The position numbers were made by a program, and so were the translations under genes. The notes under the pieces were generated by a model that worked only from the letters and a program-made list of their open reading frames with translations, ran no database searches and had not been told where the DNA came from. DNA of 64,000 bases from Serpula lacrymans var. lacrymans S7.9 (lineage: Eukaryota; Basidiomycota; Agaricomycetes; Boletales; Serpulaceae), in the NCBI RefSeq assembly GCF_000218685.1, contig NW_006763299.1, forward strand, positions 1,050,061 through 1,114,060. Direction: 5' to 3'. Positions 47,236-59,737 of the stretch are shown here, piece after piece (positions within the stretch are counted from its first letter, which is position 1; each line of letters opens with the position of its first letter).

Positions 47236-48353
47236 CCTGCCAGGTGTGCTTTCTGCGTGCTGGTCTATGGTGGAAACTGGTGCGTGTGGTCTCTGTGTAT
47301 GGTGGGCGAGTTTTACTCGGCCAACCAGCAGTTGAGCGCAGGGGTCAGGTTTATATATGGTGCCGGCACCCGCTTTACACGCCTTACGAATGTCTCGCGA
47401 ATTCAATGCGACCTGGGCATGTTTCGGGCCAAATGATGTCAAAATCAATAGAACTGGATCGGGGCTGTCCTACTTATTCTGGCCCAGCAAGCCGATATCG
47501 ATTCCATACAAGTGCTTTACCTCTGTCTATCACCGGCGATCTTCTTATCCGAGGCAGTAGACCTTCGTCGCCATGCCTTTTATGCCCATCGGCCTCTCGT
47601 GCGACCGTGGGGTACAATAACGTTGCCCTGCTTTCATATCAAGGCCCGTACAGCCAGAATGATTACTGTCCTGGTAGTTCTCGTAAGCTGACCATAAAAG
47701 TCTACCCCAAACGCTGTCAGTGCAAGGCAGCCTGTCGGCTCACAGGATTGCCTCGGATCCTGATCACACTCGTCCTCGGCTATTCCCTCCCTTACCGCGT
47801 ACCTCTCTTTCCCCGTCCCTATACACTATCTTCGCCTTTGCGACTATGAAACGAGAGAGCAGGGACAGATCTAATACTGAAAACTGAAAATTCTTTTGAT
47901 ATCCCTTCGATTTACAGATTGAGTTGTAATGCTACATTTGTATTAATAGCCCCTGTATGGCACCTACTCGGTTCCGATCCAGCGTAGACTCTGTCATGTG
48001 GAGTGACATAAAGTGGGGCACTCTCGCTCTCTATCATATCTGACAGAAAAAGTGATTCAGATTGGCTTCCTCGCCCTTTTCTTGCCATCGATAACGACCC
48101 GATAGCCACCTTTTATCAAAATGAAATTCACGATACAGCGCCCCCTCGTGCGTAGAAGACGTTTGCTATCAGAAGGTACAACGTACCTAATTAAAATGTA
48201 CAAAGACGTGATGTAGTGATATAGATTACCCAAATGTATCTTATCACGAGCCTGCCTTATTGTGCTTCCTCTATGCTCGTGTTGATATACGTCTTTACAG
48301 CCCAACGAGGCATTCCATCCACCGGACCGGACACCATAAAAAAGGTCGTGTCC
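47236..48353. other. Intergenic upstream of the TRAPP gene
   Basis: The 207-codon plus-strand ORF here (47226-47849) overlaps the TRAPP start, is rich in Arg/Pro/Ser and lacks family motifs; I regard it as chance. TATATA near 47352 lies about 115 bases upstream of the TRAPP start on its strand. Confidence 0.4.
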
Positions 48354-50586
48354 TCAATACGCGACATATGCGACGCACAGCAGTGGAAAGCCGGCGTATA
48401 AGCCCAACCAGAAGACGACATTGCCCATGAGTTTGTTGCGCTTAATCGCCGGCATTCGACTGACCATGATGAGCGGTATCTGGATCAGCTGTAAAAGGAA
48501 GAGGTACATCCTATACCAGGAATAGAATATCAGACTCTCCAGCTACTTTCATTGCTGCTATTCGCTTGCTCGAATCACTCACCGTATTTTCTTGGTTACA
48601 ACCGTCATCACTAACTCGTGGGCCGCCGCGCTCAATAGAAAGGTGACAAACATGGCAGTGGTGCGCGACACTTTGTATGAAGCTAGCGTCGACGCATACA
48701 CGTGCCGGAGCAGAAAGCTGTGAACTGGTTTGTTCCATTTACGAGAAAATTCGTCCCATGAGGTCGAGTTCCACTTGATCACCATCACCTTCAGTATGAA
48801 TGATCCGACTTTCAATGACATAATAACTTACCCAGTCTTCGTAGAATTGACGGTCCGCAAAACTAGCAAGTAGCATTAGATCTACGTCCTTCCCTGTCAG
48901 TGAAAGATACTTACTATGATAGTTCTGCAAAACCATTGCAGATACATTCTGTTACACTTGCTGTCAGCAAATTTAATAAAAGGACGTGAAGAACCAGCCA
49001 TACCAAAGATTATGTAAAATAGTAGAAGGTACGCTATCATAAAAGGAAGTGCAAGGTCCAGTAAGGAACGGAAGAACGATTGGTCAGGCGTTGGAGTAAG
49101 CGGGATGATGAAATTTTCCGTGACGCTATACAGCAGTGCAAAGGTACCCATAAAACCAACTGTTTTCTCGAAAACATACAACGGACGAATACTACATCAA
49201 TTCCGAACACCTTCCATCAGCCATCAGATATAAAGTTGAGGGGAAGAACGCATACCGATCGGTTCTGGGGTACTCAAGTTCATATACGAGAGTGGGGGTT
49301 AGTTGATATAAAGCAAAGTTCTTTATACTGATATTTTCCGGCCACCGCACTCGACTTGGGCCAGTGCTCACCAGCTCGCTATCCAGCTCCTTGTACTCCT
49401 TTGCGAGTGCTGAAATTCGTTCGTCCGGGTGGTCTACTAGCATATATGCGGGCGGATCATCAATTTCGTAGTCGTGGTTCCCATTGGGCGATGAAGACTC
49501 TTGCATAAAGGTTGGGTCAACGGAAGGAGTGCTGACACCGGTGTTCCCGCTCCCGGAGATTGCTACAAGGCGATGGCGCAGTGCTGCTGCTGTAGGTGCG
49601 TCCGTAAATGATTTCACTGTATTTCCGTCACGTTCGGCTGGTGTATCATTCGGCGTGCTGATACCGTTACTGTCGGTCGTATGCGCATCAGTCTCGGTTT
49701 CCTCGTGTCGCGCTTTTGCATCTGAAAGAGCCTGATCCCAACCTCCTACTTCTAAAGTCACCCTGCGAATATCTTCCAGAAGTTCTTTAGACCGTGTCGA
49801 AACATGTTGCAAGTAACCGTTGATAGTCATGTATGAGTGCATTTTCATGATCATGACCTGTGGTGAATGTATAACCACGTTATAGTATAACGAACACAAC
49901 ACTGATACGTACGAGTGTGTGCAATGTCAAATATCCAGATTGAACCCATGGCCATTGCCTGTCAAAAGTCCATAATCCAGAACTTGAGAAAAGGAAAGAA
50001 ACTCACCTATTGAACGTCCATGTTACAGCCGTGACTAGCATGCATGTCTGGAACACGTGCTGAATAATCAACCCTGTCGAATAATATCTTATCCATCCCT
50101 TGCTTATCAATATTGCGAATGGGACGCATATAGCCGTGGTCAGAACCAGAAGGGCGTCACTCAGTGCAAGCGTGATAGCATCCCTCGAGAACATAGTAGC
50201 GAAAGCGAAGCTCAGGGCATATCCGTTGGCTTCAAAACTGCTGATGTACGTTTGGATAGTGAAAAGGAATATGGATATCCAGAACAAGGTGAAAAAGCCC
50301 TGTGGTATCAATTAGTCATAAGTTGAAATCTGACAAGTTGGAAGAGATATATGCGCACGCGGAATTCATTCGCACCCGAAAACTCATTGGTCGTGTCAAA
50401 AGCTGATTTACGAGGTGCAAACGTGATCATAGCTCGAAGTTTCTTGGATGACTTGGATCGAAATGGTTTGGAAACATAGAGTGTGCCTTCCGTGGTTCGA
50501 AATCCTCCGCTCTGCGTGCGTGGACCCATCGAGGCGACTGACGCGCCTGGGTGCATGACGGTCGAGCCTTCCTTGACTTTGAGCAT
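48354..50586 (-). CDS. Sterol O-acyltransferase (ARE/ACAT, MBOAT family)
   Basis: Esterifies ergosterol with fatty acyl-CoA for storage in lipid droplets; an ER membrane enzyme. MLKVKEGSTVMHPGASVASM starts a basic head. Helices follow, including FFTLFWISIFLFTIQTYI, RDAITLALSDALLVLTTAI and YYSTGLIIQHVFQTCMLVTA. A long hydrophilic loop leads to FALYQLTPTLVYELEYPRTD, close to the family's FxxxPTLCYxxxYPR block. The active-site part contains FYEDWWNSTSWDEFSRKWNK, PVHSFLLRHVYAS and SAAAHELVMTVVTKKIR; the histidine in AAHE is the MBOAT catalytic residue. The C-terminus is hydrophobic and ends VAYVAY. The normal Cys of the PTLCY motif reads as Val here. Several introns are present; frame is intact in the parts checked. 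Confidence 0.9.
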
Positions 50587-51095
50587 AATTTAAGTGTAAA
50601 AAACCGTCAAGTGTTTCTCCAACAAGAGCGCAGAAGTTTTATATATAGTCAGGTTGAAGGCGCTTTCCGGGCGGATGTTTTAGGCTACATCATCATCAGT
50701 GGCTATGAAAGCATTTGACTGACCTCACTGCTCCTCACTGCCACTGCAACTGCAATTTGAAACCAAGGTGGTCAAGTTGATGCGGATAACAGTTATGCGG
50801 AGGATGGCTGCGGGTACTATGGCGTTGACCTATGTCGGTGGAGCGGTGAATGGAGCGGGGCGGGGATGTGTAGACCATCCATAAGTCTGTATTTAGAGTG
50901 GCCGGGGACCACGTGTTTTCATACCCAGCGCACCCGATGATCACGATCGCCTTTTGGACGAAACCCAAATTCATCCCAAGTCAAGCAAAGCTGGACATGT
51001 TTTCTTCTGTGATTATCTTCCAGTAACCATTTCAGAGTACTCAATAGGGCAGTTATCCCAAACTCAGACCTCATTCGAACGTACCAATTTACTAC
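50587..51095. promoter_or_regulatory. Divergent promoter region of the sterol acyltransferase and tad2
   Basis: These 509 bases separate two diverging genes. TATATATA (50640-50647) lies about 55 bases upstream of the acyltransferase start on its strand. No conserved sterol-response element was identified. Confidence 0.4.
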
Positions 51096-51907
51096 ATGGA
51101 TCATACCTCGGATCAGGCCGAAAGTCTAGAAAAAGCACATCTACGATGGATGCAAGAGGCCATGTTGATGGTGAAGTCTGTCAAATTGATGACCATACAT
51201 AGCTGCTAAACCATTATCCGTGTCCAGGCAGAAGAGGCTCTCGCAGCCAGTGAAGTCCCAGTCGGATGTGTATTTGTGAGAGACAACAGAATCATCGCCA
51301 AATCTCGAAATCGGACCAACGAACTAAGAAATGTGAGTCCAGAAGTCCTGGTCCTTCTCCAGTTAATCAATGCGCAATAGGCCACAAGACACGCTGAATT
51401 AGAAGCTATCGACAGAATATTATCTGATAAAGACCTCACGCCGATTATCGTTGATTATCCTCTATCGGACACGATACTGTATGTCACCGTAGAGCCATGT
51501 ATGATGTGTGCCTCAGCACTCCGACAAATGGGCATCCAGGAGGTTTTCTTTGGGTGTGAGAATGACAAATTCGGCGGTTGTGGGACTGTTCTCGGCGTCA
51601 ATGATAAGTTAAGCGTCACTAAACCTTCAAATCGGATATGTATCTCTTACTCCACTCTTCGTACGTCAATAGACTTGAACATCCAAAACACCCGTCCTAC
51701 AAAGCCACGGGAGGATACTGTCGCGATGAAGCAATCATGATTCTTCGCCGCTTTTATGTCACAGAGAACACAAATGGTACGTCTTAAGAAGTTCGCATTG
51801 TGAGAACTCTAGTCGTAAAACATTGTACCACAGCCCCTGTTCCAAAGGCAAAGGCGAATCGTATTCTTAAGACGGAGATTCTCCCGAAACTTCGTGATAT
51901 CGTATGA
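51096..51907 (+). CDS. tad2: tRNA-specific adenosine deaminase, catalytic subunit (Tad2/ADAT2)
   Basis: Converts adenosine to inosine at the wobble base of several tRNAs, as a dimer with Tad3. The first exon is 51096-51170 ([20 protein letters not shown]...). The next gives [20 protein letters not shown]. The zinc site is complete: HAELEAI supplies the histidine and the proton-shuttling glutamate, and [14 protein letters not shown] supplies the two cysteines. [15 protein letters not shown] and a C-terminal [20 protein letters not shown] follow. It ends KLRDIV at the stop 51905-51907. Four short introns. Length and motifs match the family and the gene looks intact. Confidence 0.93.
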
Positions 51908-52208
51908 CAAAATATGTATCGCTATCAACAATTCGGGGCCGCCGCAGGCGCTCTTTGTCAAGCCTGGGGCTCCCAGGCGGTTTTTCCTGACTACTTACCG
52001 CACCAGACCAAAATTATCCCGTCATCCATCGAAGCAGACATGAACAAGCCTCTAAGTGGTAGGCCTGTTTGTGTTTATTCTGGTGCACCTATTTTTACAA
52101 GGCGCTGAACAAAGCAGTACTATTTACCAAGAAGCCCATCGGAAAATATCCCCCAAAAAAAGTCCATTTTATTCCTATCGCGATTTATCGATCCAATAAA
52201 ACCACCTA
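51908..52208. other. Short convergent intergenic stretch
   Basis: About 300 bases between the stops of tad2 (plus) and the prolyl oligopeptidase gene (minus). Nothing was recognised. Confidence 0.4.
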
Positions 52209-55200
52209 CTACTTTTGAGTGCGCGGTTCGAGCCCAAGATTTTGCACCACAAAGCCCCATTTATCAGCTGCGTCTTGTATTCTGCACAAGCCAATCATGT
52301 TTTAGTTCGAAATATCACTCATCAACGCCAAATTTGAATGCAAACCTTTTTTCAGTTGCCTTGCCAGCACCGTGGCCTGCCTTCTTATCGATCCGAATCA
52401 GAAGAGGGTGAGGGTTATGAGGTAACGTGTGTTGAAGAGTAGCAGCATGTTTGAACGAATGCAGTGGAACTACACGGTCATCGTCTATGGGTTATCAACA
52501 AGTGTAAGTCCAAGAGTTACAACGTCTTCAAATGGTCACGTACGGTCCGCTGTCATCAAAAGCAGGGGTGGAAGAACCTTGCTGCTCGGAATATTGTGCA
52601 GTGGGGAAATGGGATGAATAAAATCAAAATCATGTGGGTCGTGGGGATCACCGTAATCAGCTGTCCATGCTTTCCCTACAATAACCAGGTTAAAATTAGT
52701 AAACTGAGTTGACCGACTACACGTACCGATCGTGAAATCGGCAAACTGAATATGTAATAGACACACCGTCAGGGTCAAGTAAAAGTCGCCGATCATGTAT
52801 ACTCACCTTCAGGAGATCTAATACACCTACTTCTGCAACGCTGGCCCCGAAAGTGCCTTCAGGTGCGATATTGACACATGCAGCCACGAGGAGCCCTGTA
52901 AAAAAAGGGGATATATCAACCATCTTCTAAAACCTATTGGCATTTCGCACCTCCATTAGATCCACCGTTAATTGCAACCTTCCCAGCTGCCGCATATTTG
53001 TGTTTCACGAGGTACTCTCTAGAAACAGTATTATTCAATACTCTCTTCGACTAACTGCATAACTCACGTCGCAGCAATGAAATCGTTGAACACATTGATC
53101 TTTTCAAAGTGGTCAGCATAACCACTAGCAGATTAACGATGAGGACTGAGTTGTATCGCTTACCTTCTGCTCTCTTGTTCCAGCAACATGCCAGTCTTCA
53201 CCAAATTCTCCACCACCGCGGATGTTAGGCACTGCAAGAATAGCACCGTATCTTTTTAAGAAGGTCAAGATTGCAGGGCTGAAGAAGGGGTCGATTGAGA
53301 TACTAAAGCCGCCATAACCTATCTCACACATATTTAAACGTAATAATCAGAGAATGACGGCATTTATGATAAATATTAACCGCACCATATTGGATAGCAG
53401 GAGCCGTCCCATCCAGTTTTGTGGATTCATGTCGCACAATGAACATGGGAATCCTGGTGCCGTCCTTTCCCTCGTACCAGACCTGGTAACAATCGGATCA
53501 GCACGTGGATGTAGTAGCATCAACAGTGAGCAATAGTGAAGGCTAACCTGTTCGGCAGAGAACTCCTCTGGCACTATACCTTTTAGCAGTGTTGTTCTGT
53601 AAGTAGACCACCTATCGCTCTCGTTTGACTCCCCAAAGTCGTACTGAGCTACGATCCCGGGATTGGTGAAACCTGTCATTGTAACGAAAAAGTTTGACTT
53701 CGTCCTCTTGCCAGCAATGGATGCAGCACCGACAAAATCAGGCGCCAGCCGAGAAAGAAGTTTTCCCTCCATAGAGTAGAGATATACTTCGTCCTTCACC
53801 TGGAGGGGATTTTGGGGTCGGTATACTGATGCAGTTCGTTATAAAAAGAGAAAAACATACGTTGCGTTTATACACCACTACGAAAGTGTCGTTGTTGACT
53901 GCTCTTATATCATCTAACGATGCATCCTTCTGTTCGGGTATGAGAACTTTTTGCTCTCGCGTTTTATCTGCCAGGTCTACAGTTACGACCTGGTATTGAG
54001 GTGCGTCCTTGTTGGTAAGAAGAAAAAATTTGGTCGCATCGTTAGCAATACTTAGGGTGATAAGAGCGTTAGATATGTGGATAGAACAAAGAGCAATTCC
54101 ACCCACAGGCCATATTCTGCTTCAAACTCGTCTATGAGTTTGTCCCACTTCATGTTTTGACCAATCTGATTCTCTTTTAAATCGGTCACCCATAACAAGT
54201 TTTTCTAGGAAGACAGGTCAGTCAAAGTTGCGAACTGGAAATTTTCATCATGCAATGCTATACAACCTTAGCTGTATCACGAGAGACGTAGAGCACGAGA
54301 TATCTCCCATCAACCTCCGACACAGAGGCGCCCCACATCCATTCCGGATGTTCTGCGTCCTTAATGACCAGAATATCCTCCGCTGCGAGTACATATCACC
54401 GGTCAAAACGGGCAAAGGTCAATAAAATGGAAAGTACCGACACTGCTGTGTCCCGATATGATGGTAGTAGAGCATGGCGTTCCTATCGTCAGTGGTTTCT
54501 GTTCCAGCCTTATCTTCTGTCGCAAGACCATGCGAATCTCTGCCTGGGTAACGCTACGCAGGATACAACCTTGGATAAGCCAGATCAGAGAAACCCTGCT
54601 TCAAACACGGACCTGATAAAAGAATCCTTTCGAATCGTGTGTCCAAGCGATGTCGGAGAATTTGACAAAGCGAATTTCTTCTGCAAGTCGGGTTGCGTGA
54701 TGGTCGGGACGCTCGCCATTTACTGTGGCCAGGGGTTCGCTAGTTGAGCGCACATAAATAGTGAAAAAGTCACTACCCTACTAACAGGTCCATTAATATT
54801 TCGAGAGGATGAACGAGATACGTACCGAAAGCGAGATACCATAAGCAAAATATTTTCCGCAATGAGAAAATGCGGTAGCAGCAAGAGCTGCGGTACCATC
54901 CGTCGACAAGAGATTTGGCTGGACAGAGTAAGTATTATAATATAATAGTTAGCTATAAGTATCTCACGTCAAAAAACACTTCGCCACCAGAACCACTGTT
55001 GTCAGAAAAGCTGGGAAGTGCTTTGTCCTTGGATCGATAGAGCACTTTGTGCTAATTTCAGGTTGCCCGTAGTCATATTGTTAAAAAATGACCTTACCTG
55101 ACTGTGCCTGTAGCCCGCTGTTGTAGTACCAGTACCATCGGCCATCTTCCTTTAGAGAAGGAGCAGAAAACTACAGTATCCAAGGTCGTGAATTAATGAC

Positions 55201-55480
55201 ACGTTCGGCAGCCATAAGTTTATCTAGGCACCTTTGCATAGTCTGTGTTCAACCTAATTTCTTCCTCTAATTTCAGTCGGTCAGGATTTTTGTCCAGGTA
55301 AGCTCTTGTGAAAGCTTCTTGGGCCGTTGTCCATTTATCAGTTTCTTCTGAGTGTTTTTCCAACCATTGATAAGGATCAGAGACATGTACTTGACCTTTA
55401 GCTTCGCTTTTGTATACATCGACATGATCGGATCGACGAGCGGGAGGGTATTGATTTGGGGTCCATGGGGTGGGGGACAT
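52209..55480 (-). CDS. Prolyl oligopeptidase (S9A family)
   Basis: Cytosolic serine peptidase cutting after proline in short peptides. Exon-rich (roughly 15-20 short exons). From [20 protein letters not shown] the propeller domain begins with [20 protein letters not shown]. Blades include FFTIYVRST and [18 protein letters not shown]. The hydrolase part shows [36 protein letters not shown], the nucleophile block [27 protein letters not shown] (catalytic Asp) and KKAGHGAGK (catalytic His). The C-terminal exon ends [16 protein letters not shown]. An ATG at 55567 in the same frame would add 29 residues with an arginine-rich, possibly mitochondrial-type start. Some agarics have a second member of this family devoted to cyclic peptide maturation; no precursor gene was seen here and the housekeeping role is more likely. 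Confidence 0.9.
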
Positions 55481-56875
55481 AGCTCTAGTGAAAGTCCGTG
55501 AGATTGAGGGGAAGATACGATGGTACCGACTAGGGGGCAGCACACGGATGCCTAAGGCAAGCAGCATATGTATGGCTTTAATCTAATATCAGATCAAGGG
55601 TGCCAACGGTCCCAGTGCGAATTGCGACATGCCAAGTGATTATTTTTAAAAAATAAATGTTTCGTATTCGCTGCAAGGGATCGTGATTCAATTTTTTAAT
55701 TGATATAGTGGCTGTATCTGCGCAAAGGCTGCAAAATGACAGCGAATAAGTCTTCATCATAGAAAAAGGTGAGTTGAATTTTTACCGGAAATATTAATGG
55801 TGGGGAGTAAAAAAGGATACTGCCTCCGCGGATTACTCGCGGGTGTCAGGTGTTCTCGCTATGATACGTATTCTCAGCCCTTCTCTCCATGCTCCATCTT
55901 TGCTGTCTCCAAACAGAACAGCATCGTTCTTTTATGAATTCACAGCATTACGCACGCGACGAGTCCAAATATGTCAAACTTGATTGCATAAGATAGCGCC
56001 ATGACCTCCTTCAAGACGTCGTACGAATTGTTGGAGACATGTGATTCTCACGCCTGTATATGCTGTTGTACTTTTCATTCACACTTTGATACAATGTACA
56101 CACAGATTTAAATTTACGAGCAAACGTCTCTGCAAAGGAGAATAGCGCTCTGTCGGACCACCCACAAGGCTCGTTCTCATAAGACAAATGTCCTATCCAT
56201 GGCCCTTTCTTGTCCCATATTGTCCATGGCATTCATTTCAGCATGTCAAGAATGCGGATCTCCATGTGTACATATAGTTGTATGCCCTCTTTGGAATTTT
56301 CCTTGTTGTTTCATCTCCGTCCATCGCATCCAGAATGCATTTTATTGGCCTCGGCAATCCTGAGTGTGAGTTTATGTACAACTTGAAAATGGCTAGACAA
56401 CTAAGACAAGGTATACATACATATCTGGGTCTGGGGTACATGCTATCTTCTAGAATCTTCCTTCGATATAGCCTATAGGGATAAGCATATACTGAATCAA
56501 AACTATTAATATCCCTATGAATGGTGTTATCTTGCTATCGAAATTTGCCGATGGTGAGATTCCACGAAATGTAAAAACTTAGGTCTAACCAGCCCGAATA
56601 TGGTCGAAGACTCCCAGAGATTCTTCATTATTTGGTCCTATTGATCAAATGCCTTTGATCCTAACAAATGCAAACAACCGCCGAGGTCTAACCTGAAGCA
56701 CCCACATATACTTCTTTATTGTACCAGTACTAGTACATACCGAAAACTTGTGCCATACAAGTTGATATCTATGAGGTATTTGTGCGCCTGGCTTTTGAAA
56801 ATTCATAATCACAACAAATAGATTCTCGGGACGAACGACATATATATAATACAACCAGTGTCGTCGCATACTATC
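55481..56875. other. Intergenic, divergent promoters
   Basis: A 1.4-kb A/T-rich stretch between the peptidase and RED genes. The best ORF is 73 codons on the minus strand (56011-56232, MPWTIWDKKGPWIGHLSYEN...), with a true ATG but no recognised relative and no clear flanking exons. I note it as possible but unsupported. Confidence 0.4.
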
Positions 56876-58381
56876 ATGGATCAGGTTTGTTCAGTCCAGT
56901 CATATACGTCTTTAGGTTTTTGACTAGATATAACATCGTCTATTAGGAATCATTCAGAAAATTGCTGCAGACACCACATGCTGCGTCGTCATCGGGTGCT
57001 CGCTCTCAGGTGGTTCCACCCCGTGAGCCGCCCCCGTCCAAAGCGTGCGTATCCATTCCTCTCGGCGTGCTTTTGAGCATAATAATTGGCAATCTTACAA
57101 TGATAGAAAATCAGCTGGCCCTGCGCAAGCCACATTTAAGCCAAGGAAAGTCAAGAAGACCGAGGCAAGATACCGTGACAGAGCAGCGGAACGAAGAGTT
57201 GGGAGTGGGAATGATTATGCACAGGTATGCAACCATTCAATGTCTACAGCCCATTATTTGTGATATCTCATGATCTCTTCCTCATCTAGGTCGAGGCAGT
57301 ACTGGAGGAATTTGAGCGCAGAAATGTGAACGAGGAAAAAAGTCGAGTAAGTACGTTATCATATCATGTTCACTTTCGGCCTAACTATAACAGACCTTCT
57401 CAGGTGGAAGAACAAAGACGATACCTTGGCGGAGACAGTGACCATTCGATACTGGTGAAAGGCCTGGACATCGCTCTTCTTGAGCAAAACAAAGCTCGAA
57501 CTATTACATCCACTGAGGACGAATCTCTGGAGCAAGCTTTTGCAGAAGCTTCTGCGGAATCTACCGTGCCCAAAAAGCGAACGCGGGAAGATTTGATTCA
57601 GGAGCTGAAGAAGAGAAAGCAGAATGGAACGGACGAACAGGCTGTTGACAAGGCCGTCAAATCGGCAGAGGAAGAAGCACGACTACTAGAGGAGGCTAAG
57701 AAGACAGGAAAATTCAAACCCATTGGGTTCAAGCCTATAGGAGCTCAGGAAGTCAAGTCAAAGAAAAGGAAGGTCAGAGAAAAGGAGAAGAAAGGGCAAA
57801 AGCAGATAAAGAAACCCAAGATAGCAGAAGCCAAAGAAGATGAAACGGCTCCCGAGCCAAAAGAAGAGGTCAGAGATGGGAGTTCGTCGGTAGTATCAAC
57901 TTCAAAGCCGAATGTCGCACTCAACAGCGCAGTAACCCATTCTGTGGCTACTTTGCCCGATGAAGATTTTGATATATTCGCTGGAGCCGGAGACTATGAA
58001 GGTTTCGGGGACGAGGACGACGAAGAGTCGGACCACGAAGTCAAAGCTCAGAAACCTGACACGGAACACAACGACACTGAGGGCGACCAGCCAACAAGGA
58101 TGAAATGGTTCGCCACAGATGACCCAGAGCCCAAGCCACCGCGTGTGCAAACAACTCATCCAGAACAAGATCTCTCTAAACCTCACCGAGAGTCCAGTCC
58201 TCACGACGAAGAGGCTCAATCCGAGCAACCTATGCGCCTCAGACCTCTCGAATCTTCAGCGTTACCTTCTATACGAGATTTTCTTGCAATGGACGAAGCC
58301 GCCGGACTACAAGGGAAACGCAAGCAACGCAAAGAAAAGCGTAAAAACAAGAAGAAATCCGGTGATGACGATGACGATTAA
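56876..58381 (+). CDS. RED (IK) family splicing factor
   Basis: Nuclear partner of Smu1 in the spliceosome B complex. The first coding exon is only nine bases (56876-56884, MDQ). The second starts 56947 and continues ESFRKLLQTPHAA, then TFKPRKVKKTEARYRDRAAE and RRVGSGNDYAQ, the RED N-terminal signature. After the small VEAVLEEFERRNVNEEKSR exon, the main exon gives VEEQRRYLGGDSDHSILVKG and LDIALLEQNKAR, then a long charged low-complexity tail ending in KKKSGDDDDD. The typical RE/RD/RS-rich repeat of animal RED is replaced by lysine/glutamate-rich sequence. Introns keep phase with GT-AG sites. It converges with the EMC5 gene 235 bases away. Confidence 0.85.
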
Positions 58382-58615
58382 GCTCACCCTCTGGCTTTCA
58401 AATCTCAGGAGGCGAGTGTGTGCGTGTTAGTGGGATTCGCGAACTTGTGTTTATTAATGACATATACAAAGGTCTGCCATACATCTCATAGTGCTCGTGG
58501 GTTCTTCGTGTTGACCTTAACACGAAGACTTTGATATGGTGTCACAGTGAAGCTCATTAAAATTCACCAATAAATTGTCAACTACATATCTAGTAGAACT
58601 TTCAGCTACATACAA

Positions 58616-59177
58616 CTACGTTGTGCTGGACTTTTCCCTCTGCGAGTACAATAACGTATTACCTCTATTCACATAGCTTGCAAATCCCAGTCGCGAATCC
58701 ATGTCGTCTATTGTGCTTTAAGGGTTCAAAGGTCAGCAAATACACTTGGAACCAACAGCTGAGGTGACACCGAACGAACCGTTTCCTCATTTCGCTGGCC
58801 CATGTTATATCTTTTAGTGGGGGTGCATTCATCGAAGCCCCGAAGATTCCTAGAACCAATGCTAATATGCTTTCGTAGATGGTCTGCAGAGAGCAAACGT
58901 ATGTGAATTCGGAGGAGATGCAACAAAATAGGTGTACTCACATTGAGAGGCAGTGGTTCTTCAGGTCTCCCAAGCGCTTTAAGATGAGATAGGTCTAAGA
59001 AATATTCTCAGTTCCCTGAACAACGTTCCTCTAGATACACCAACCGCTTACGCTCATAGGTGGAATATGCAGCTGAAGACAGTTTACAGGTCAATGACAA
59101 TCTCAGATCAACTGATGAAATCTCTAACCATGCATAAGTGACAACATAGCTAGTATCAAAAGTACGCGTGCAATCAT
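58616..59177 (-). CDS. emc5: ER membrane protein complex subunit 5 (EMC5)
   Basis: Small two-helix subunit of the EMC insertase. Five exons (59177-59129, 59072-59052, 58994-58942, 58883-58780, 58715-58616) join with exact phase to 108 residues. Exon 2 is only 21 bases. The first helix is MIARVLLILAMLSLMH, followed by AAYSTYEHLSHLKALGRPEE, the family's most conserved block. The second helix is ILALVLGIFGASMNAPPLKD, then ITWASEMRKRTIDDMDSRLG and FASYVNRG. The match to known EMC5 organisation is close along the whole length, so despite having no long ORF the call is firm. The tail after VNRG (NTLLYSQREKSSTT) is poorly conserved in the family. Confidence 0.9.
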
Positions 59178-59737
59178 CTTGAAAGACAGTTGATGATTCG
59201 TTGGACTGGTGACAACTTGATAAATAACCAGTAAGCACGAGAAAGCATGTATGGTTTACTTACTGAAAGACCTAATGCACCCACTCTGACGTTGCTGTTG
59301 TGAGTAGACGCCTCTGAGTTGTTGGAGGTGCACAGTTTGGGTTGTTTGGTTTGGAAGCTTTTACCAAACAAATCACCTACACAAGTATTACTAATTAGTT
59401 GGCGAAGGGATATTAACCCTGTTCTGATCGACTCAATCGAGAAGAACAATTGCAAGAATAATAATGCATAACATTGGGTGACTTTCCATAAGGTTTCTGC
59501 AATAGAAACGAGGTATAAACATTATATCTGAGATAGCCGAAGCGCCACCCATGAATATTTTAATGACTTGAATAAACCACAAGAGCCTATCGAATAAATC
59601 TATTCAAAGTTAAATGTCTAGAGTTTATGTCTGAATTGAGAATGGATCACTGATTGGACACTGAACTGATCAGGCTTACAGACACTACATCATGTACTCA
59701 AAAGAGGCTGTTACGAGTCAGTCCAACTGAAGAATAG
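59178..59737. other. Intergenic upstream of emc5
   Basis: The emc5 promoter presumably lies here. Only short ORFs; no family recognised. Confidence 0.35.

Noticed and set aside
47226..47849. 207-codon plus-strand ORF
   Set aside because: Antisense and upstream of the TRAPP gene, composition unlike a protein and no motif; probably chance in GC-rich DNA.
52220..52240. GGTTCGAGCCC as a tRNA T loop
   Set aside because: It lies in the last coding exon of the prolyl oligopeptidase gene and the flanking stem bases do not pair.
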